Shown here: positions 6,928-9,775 of the stretch, in pieces
Position numbering within the stretch: the stretch's first letter is position 1
How the letters are laid out: each line of letters begins with the position of its first letter
Origin: Candidatus Aerophobota bacterium
Lineage (GTDB): Bacteria; Aerophobota; Aerophobia; Aerophobales; B3-G15
Length of the DNA: 9,775 bases
NCBI GenBank assembly: GCA_011372105.1
Contig: DRTT01000130.1
Span: 1 to 9,775 of the forward strand
Direction: 5' to 3'
Made by a program: the position numbers and the translations under genes
The notes under the pieces: generated by a model
The model's input: only the letters and a program-made list of their open reading frames with translations
Databases searched by the model: none
What the model was told of the DNA's origin: nothing

Positions 6928-6970
6928 TAATAAGATTAAGATAAAGATATATAAAGAAAGGAGAGGGGGT

Positions 6971-7999
6971 ATGGAAAAGAGAAGGCTTGGAAAAACAGGA
7001 CTTGAGGTATCTGTTATCGGATTTGGAGGGATCCCCATTCAAAGACTTCCCATGAGAAAGGCAAGAGAGATTATAAGGCTTGCAATTGATAGAGGAATAA
7101 ATTTTTTTGATACAGCTCAAGGGTATGGAGATAGTGAGGTGAAAATTGGTGAGGGGATAAAGGGCAAAAGAGATAAGTGCATAATAGCGACAAAGTCTCC
7201 CTGCAGAAAGGAAAAGGAGGCTATCCAGCACGTTGAAAAGGCACTTAAAAGGCTAAAAGTAGATTTTATAGACCTTTACCAGATTCATCATGTAAGCAAA
7301 TCCTCTGAGCTTGAGATGGTCATATCTTGCGGAGGTGCACTTGATGGTCTTTTAAAACTTAAAGAGAAGGGGAAAATAAAGCATATAGGTATAACAGGTC
7401 ACAATCCATCCCTCCTTAAAGAGGCAATTGAAAAAAGAGAGGAGTTTGAAACAGTCCAATTTCCCTTTAATATAGTAGAAGATGAGGAGGATAAGTTTTC
7501 TCTTATAAAAGCGGCAAAAAACTTGAGTGTCGGGACAATTATAATGAAGCCACTTGCAGGTGGTGTTCTTCCTCACCCATCTCTTTGTCTTCGCTGGATT
7601 TTGCAGCAGGGGGTAGATACTGTAATTCCCGGAATGATTTTGCCTTCAGAGGTTGAAGAGAACGTGAAAGTAGGTGAAGAAGTTTTGCCTCTTTCAGAAA
7701 AGGAGCTATCTTTACTTAAAGATTCTGTTAAGGAGCTTGAGAAGGAGTTTTGCAGGCGCTGTATGTACTGCATGCCCTGTCCTGAGGGAATTCATATTTA
7801 TCTTATCCAGGAGCTCGGAGACAAAGTTAAGGTGGGTGTTGAGGAGGTTAAAAAAATGTGCCAGGAGATGTATACCCGGCTCCCCAAGAATGTTGAGGAT
7901 TGCACAGAATGTGGGGAGTGTGAGGAAAAATGTCCCTACAATCTTCCTGTAAGGAAGATGCTCCGAGAAAAACACAGGCTTTTAACACAAAGAATTTAA
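6971..7999 (+). CDS. aldo/keto reductase with C-terminal 2x[4Fe-4S] ferredoxin-like domain
   Basis: A 342-residue cytosolic oxidoreductase. Residues 1-255 form an aldo/keto reductase TIM barrel with the full catalytic tetrad: Asp47 and Tyr52 (in FDTAQGYG), Lys75 (ATKS) and His106 (LYQIHH). The barrel normally uses NAD(P)H to reduce carbonyls. Residues 261-321 carry two cluster motifs: Cys261/264/267/270 followed by Pro, with the CMYCMPCP pattern of this subfamily, and Cys311/314/317/321 followed by Pro. This architecture is a recognised but poorly characterised subfamily of anaerobes; the physiological substrate and electron partner are unknown. The start is ATG 6971, preceded by AAGGAG seven bases upstream and beginning EKRRLGKTGLEVS as in relatives. 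An in-frame GTG at 6881 would add 30 untypical residues. It lies 18 bases before the galU-like gene and is likely first in that operon. Confidence 0.9.
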   Translation: MEKRRLGKTGLEVSVIGFGGIPIQRLPMRKAREIIRLAIDRGINFFDTAQGYGDSEVKIGEGIKGKRDKCIIATKSPCRKEKEAIQHVEKALKRLKVDFIDLYQIHHVSKSSELEMVISCGGALDGLLKLKEKGKIKHIGITGHNPSLLKEAIEKREEFETVQFPFNIVEDEEDKFSLIKAAKNLSVGTIIMKPLAGGVLPHPSLCLRWILQQGVDTVIPGMILPSEVEENVKVGEEVLPLSEKELSLLKDSVKELEKEFCRRCMYCMPCPEGIHIYLIQELGDKVKVGVEEVKKMCQEMYTRLPKNVEDCTECGECEEKCPYNLPVRKMLREKHRLLTQRI

Positions 8000-8017
8000 A
8001 ATTTTATAAGGAAAACC

Positions 8018-8908
8018 ATGAAAAAGGTAAAAAAAGCAGTTATTCCAGTTGCGGGTTTTGGCACAAGATTTCTTCCTGCAACAAAATCTCAGCCAAAGGA
8101 AATGCTCCCCATAGTTGATAGACCTGTCATTCACTATGTGGTGGAGGAGGCAGTTTCCTCAGGGATAGAAACAGTCATACTTGTCACAACTCAAAACAAA
8201 AGAGCAATAGAAGATTATTTTGATAGCAACCCTGAACTTGAAGAGCATCTCAGGAAAGCTGGCAAGATAGAGCTCCTTGAGAAGATAAGAAAAATATCAG
8301 ATATGGCTGATTTTGTCTATATAAGGCAAAAGGGACCTTATGGTAATGGAACACCTGTTTTAAATGCAGAGCATGTTGTGGGGAATGAGCCCTTTGCTGT
8401 TTTGTGGGGGGATGACATTATGGAAAGTAAGGTGCCCCGCTTAAAGCAGCTTATTGAAGTTTACGAAAAATACGAAAACCCTGTTTTAACAGCTTATCCT
8501 GTGGATGATGAGGGAACAAGAAGATACGGAATAATTGATGGAGAAAAGATAGAGGAAAGAGTTTTAAAAGTGAGAAGTATCCTGGAAAAACCGGGTCCTG
8601 AAAAAGCTCCCTCAAGGATTGCCTCTCTTGGAGGATACATCCTCACTCCTGATATATTTGGCGCTTTAAAAAAAACTCCTCCCGGAAAAGATAATGAGGT
8701 GTGGCTTGTCGATGGTATTTTTAATCTGGCAAAGAAAAGACCTATTTATGCCTGTCTTGTTGAGGGAAGGTATTATGATGTTGGTTCCAAGGCAGGCTGG
8801 CTTAAGGCAAATATAAGCTATGCTTTAAAAAATGAGGGAACTGTAAAGGAGATTAAAAGTTACATTAAAAAACTTGTGGAGGAAGGATTTGAGGAAAGAC
8901 AGGATTGA
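8018..8908 (+). CDS. galU: GalU-like UTP-glucose-1-phosphate uridylyltransferase, variant motifs
   Basis: A 296-residue cytosolic nucleotidyltransferase. GalU makes UDP-glucose from UTP and glucose 1-phosphate for glycans, glycolipids or trehalose. Visible features are the nucleotide-binding N-terminus VAGFGTRFLPATKSQPKEML (11-30) with Arg17 and Lys27, VDRPVIHYVVEEAV (33-46), the metal-binding region LWGDDI (129-134), EKPGPEKAPS (190-199) and GRYYDVGSKAGWLKAN (250-265). Length is typical. Two usually conserved places differ: the GLGHAV-like segment reads GNGTPV (109-114), and the EIQLTDAI-like segment reads EVWLVDGI (227-234). I recall such variants in GalU-like proteins of candidate phyla, so nucleotide or sugar preference may differ from classical GalU. 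ATG 8018 follows AAGGA. It is 18 bases after the reductase gene, and its last 20 bases overlap the glycerate kinase. Confidence 0.87.
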   Translation: MKKVKKAVIPVAGFGTRFLPATKSQPKEMLPIVDRPVIHYVVEEAVSSGIETVILVTTQNKRAIEDYFDSNPELEEHLRKAGKIELLEKIRKISDMADFVYIRQKGPYGNGTPVLNAEHVVGNEPFAVLWGDDIMESKVPRLKQLIEVYEKYENPVLTAYPVDDEGTRRYGIIDGEKIEERVLKVRSILEKPGPEKAPSRIASLGGYILTPDIFGALKKTPPGKDNEVWLVDGIFNLAKKRPIYACLVEGRYYDVGSKAGWLKANISYALKNEGTVKEIKSYIKKLVEEGFEERQD

Positions 8909-9775
8909 AAAACTCTTAGAGGATGCAAAGTCAATTTTTTTTGCAGGCCTTGATGCTGTTGAGCCTTCGCGTGCTGTGAGAAAGTTTTTGAAAAGAAAAG
9001 GGGATATATTAAAAATTGGCGAAAAAGTTTATGATTTAAAAAAAATAAAGCGGGTTTTTGTGGTGGGAGTGGGGAAGGCAGGATATCCCATGGCAAAAGC
9101 AGTTGAAGAGGTCTTGCAAGATAGGATATTTGATGGATATGTCGTGGTAAAGTATGGATACGGTGGGAAACTTGATAAAATCAAGGTTCTTGAATCATCG
9201 CATCCTATACCTGATGAGGCAGGTGTAAGAGCAGCAGAGAAAATAATATCTCTTTTAAAGAAAACAGAGGAGAACGACCTTGTTGTATGTCTTATCTCAG
9301 GAGGAGGATCGGCAATTTTACCCTCACCTGTTGAAGGTATAACCCTTGAGGAAAAACAGGAGGTTACAAAACTTCTCCTTGAATGCGGAGCTTCAATTGA
9401 GGAGATAAACGCTATAAGGAAACATCTTTCAAAAATCAAGGGAGGGCAACTTGCAAAACTTGCCTATCCTTCTTATCTTCACACCCTTATTCTTTCCGAT
9501 GTTGTTGGAGATAGATTGGACACAATTGCCTCAGGTCCAACTGTTCCAGACTCAACTACCTTTAAGGATTGCTGGCAGATAGTAAAAAAATACGACCTTG
9601 AAAAAAGACTTCCCTCAGCTGTTTTAAATCGCTTCAAAGAGGGTCTTGAAGGTAAGGTGGAGGAGACGCCAAAGCGGGGGGATCCTTTCTTTTCTAAAGT
9701 TGTAAATCTTATTGTTGGAAGTAATATTCTTGCCTTAAAAGCCTCAAAGGAAAAAGCGGAAAATCTTGGCTATAA
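8889..9775 (+). CDS. glycerate 2-kinase, MOFRL/GckA type (3' end outside window)
   Basis: 295 residues are visible of a family usually about 420-450 long. This family phosphorylates D-glycerate, usually to 2-phosphoglycerate, feeding lower glycolysis from serine, glyoxylate or sugar-acid breakdown. The visible part is the N-terminal DUF4147 domain: FVVGVGKAGYPMAKA (57-71), SSHPIPDEAG (103-112), LISGGGSAILPSPVEG (135-150), NAIRKHLSKIKGGQLA (174-189) and SDVVGDRLDTIASGPTVPD (203-221). The C-terminal MOFRL domain would lie outside. The start is a TTG at 8889, inside the end of galU, with GGAGG at 8878-8882 six bases upstream. The product begins (M)RKDRIEKLLEDAK, which fits the family, and no ATG lies in frame before the conserved region. 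The 20-base overlap with galU implies translational coupling. No stop occurs before the window edge. Confidence 0.9.
   Translation, partial: MRKDRIEKLLEDAKSIFFAGLDAVEPSRAVRKFLKRKGDILKIGEKVYDLKKIKRVFVVGVGKAGYPMAKAVEEVLQDRIFDGYVVVKYGYGGKLDKIKVLESSHPIPDEAGVRAAEKIISLLKKTEENDLVVCLISGGGSAILPSPVEGITLEEKQEVTKLLLECGASIEEINAIRKHLSKIKGGQLAKLAYPSYLHTLILSDVVGDRLDTIASGPTVPDSTTFKDCWQIVKKYDLEKRLPSAVLNRFKEGLEGKVEETPKRGDPFFSKVVNLIVGSNILALKASKEKAENLGY

Larger units (their letters stand above)
6813..6970. other. divergent intergenic region between the E1-like gene and the reductase operon
   Basis: This 158-base AT-rich stretch is the largest gene-free region in the window. It holds the two facing-away promoter candidates, whose -35 boxes are 32 bases apart, and both ribosome-binding sites. 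I see no strong inverted repeat, riboswitch-like structure or additional gene in it. Confidence 0.7.

Noticed and set aside
6881..6970. Upstream GTG start extending the aldo/keto reductase by 30 residues
   Set aside because: The extension is untypical of the family, lies over the predicted promoter and lacks a ribosome-binding site, whereas the ATG at 6971 has AAGGAG.
1..9775. Defence system, prophage, transposon, CRISPR array, tRNA or rRNA
   Set aside because: All coding space is taken by housekeeping-type genes, and no spacer-repeat pattern, transposase, integrase, terminal inverted repeats or RNA-gene sequence was seen.

Overview
The window is ordinary, densely coding bacterial chromosome. 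It holds ten protein genes, no gap longer than about 160 bases, and no RNA gene, mobile element, CRISPR array or long repeat that I can see. The DNA is AT-rich by eye. Its proteins are rich in Lys and Glu, and arginine is mostly encoded by AGA/AGG. With an Rnf-type electron-transfer subunit and a ferredoxin-fused aldo/keto reductase, this suggests an anaerobic, possibly thermophilic bacterium, perhaps from a little-cultured lineage. I cannot name the phylum from sequence alone.

Minus-strand block, read from right to left: a ThiF/MoeB/HesA-type E1-like adenylyltransferase (6812-6060); a predicted promoter; rnfC (5926-4613); an ArgD-type class III aminotransferase overlapping rnfC by 29 bases (4641-3430); a ROK-family sugar kinase (3396-2413); a small PII-like protein one base after the kinase (2411-2076); a CPA2-type cation/proton antiporter (2028-829); and cinA, which starts with an apparent ATT codon and runs off the left edge (795-1). 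Spacing from rnfC to cinA is 47 bases or less throughout, so these six genes look like one transcription unit joining unrelated housekeeping functions.

Plus-strand block, divergent from the E1-like gene across a 158-base region with facing promoter candidates: an aldo/keto reductase with two C-terminal [4Fe-4S] motifs (6971-7999); a GalU-like nucleotidyltransferase with variant motifs (8018-8908); and a glycerate 2-kinase that starts at TTG inside the end of galU and runs off the right edge (8889-9775). Tight spacing again suggests an operon.

The genes touch redox balance (RnfC, aldo/keto reductase), sugar and three-carbon metabolism (ROK kinase, GalU-like, glycerate kinase), amino acid synthesis (ArgD), ion homeostasis (antiporter with a putative PII-like partner) and nucleotide or cofactor repair (CinA). 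I found no convincing undescribed multi-gene system. The most interesting points are the PII-like/antiporter pair, the ATT start of cinA, an rnfC without other rnf genes, and the GalU motif changes.
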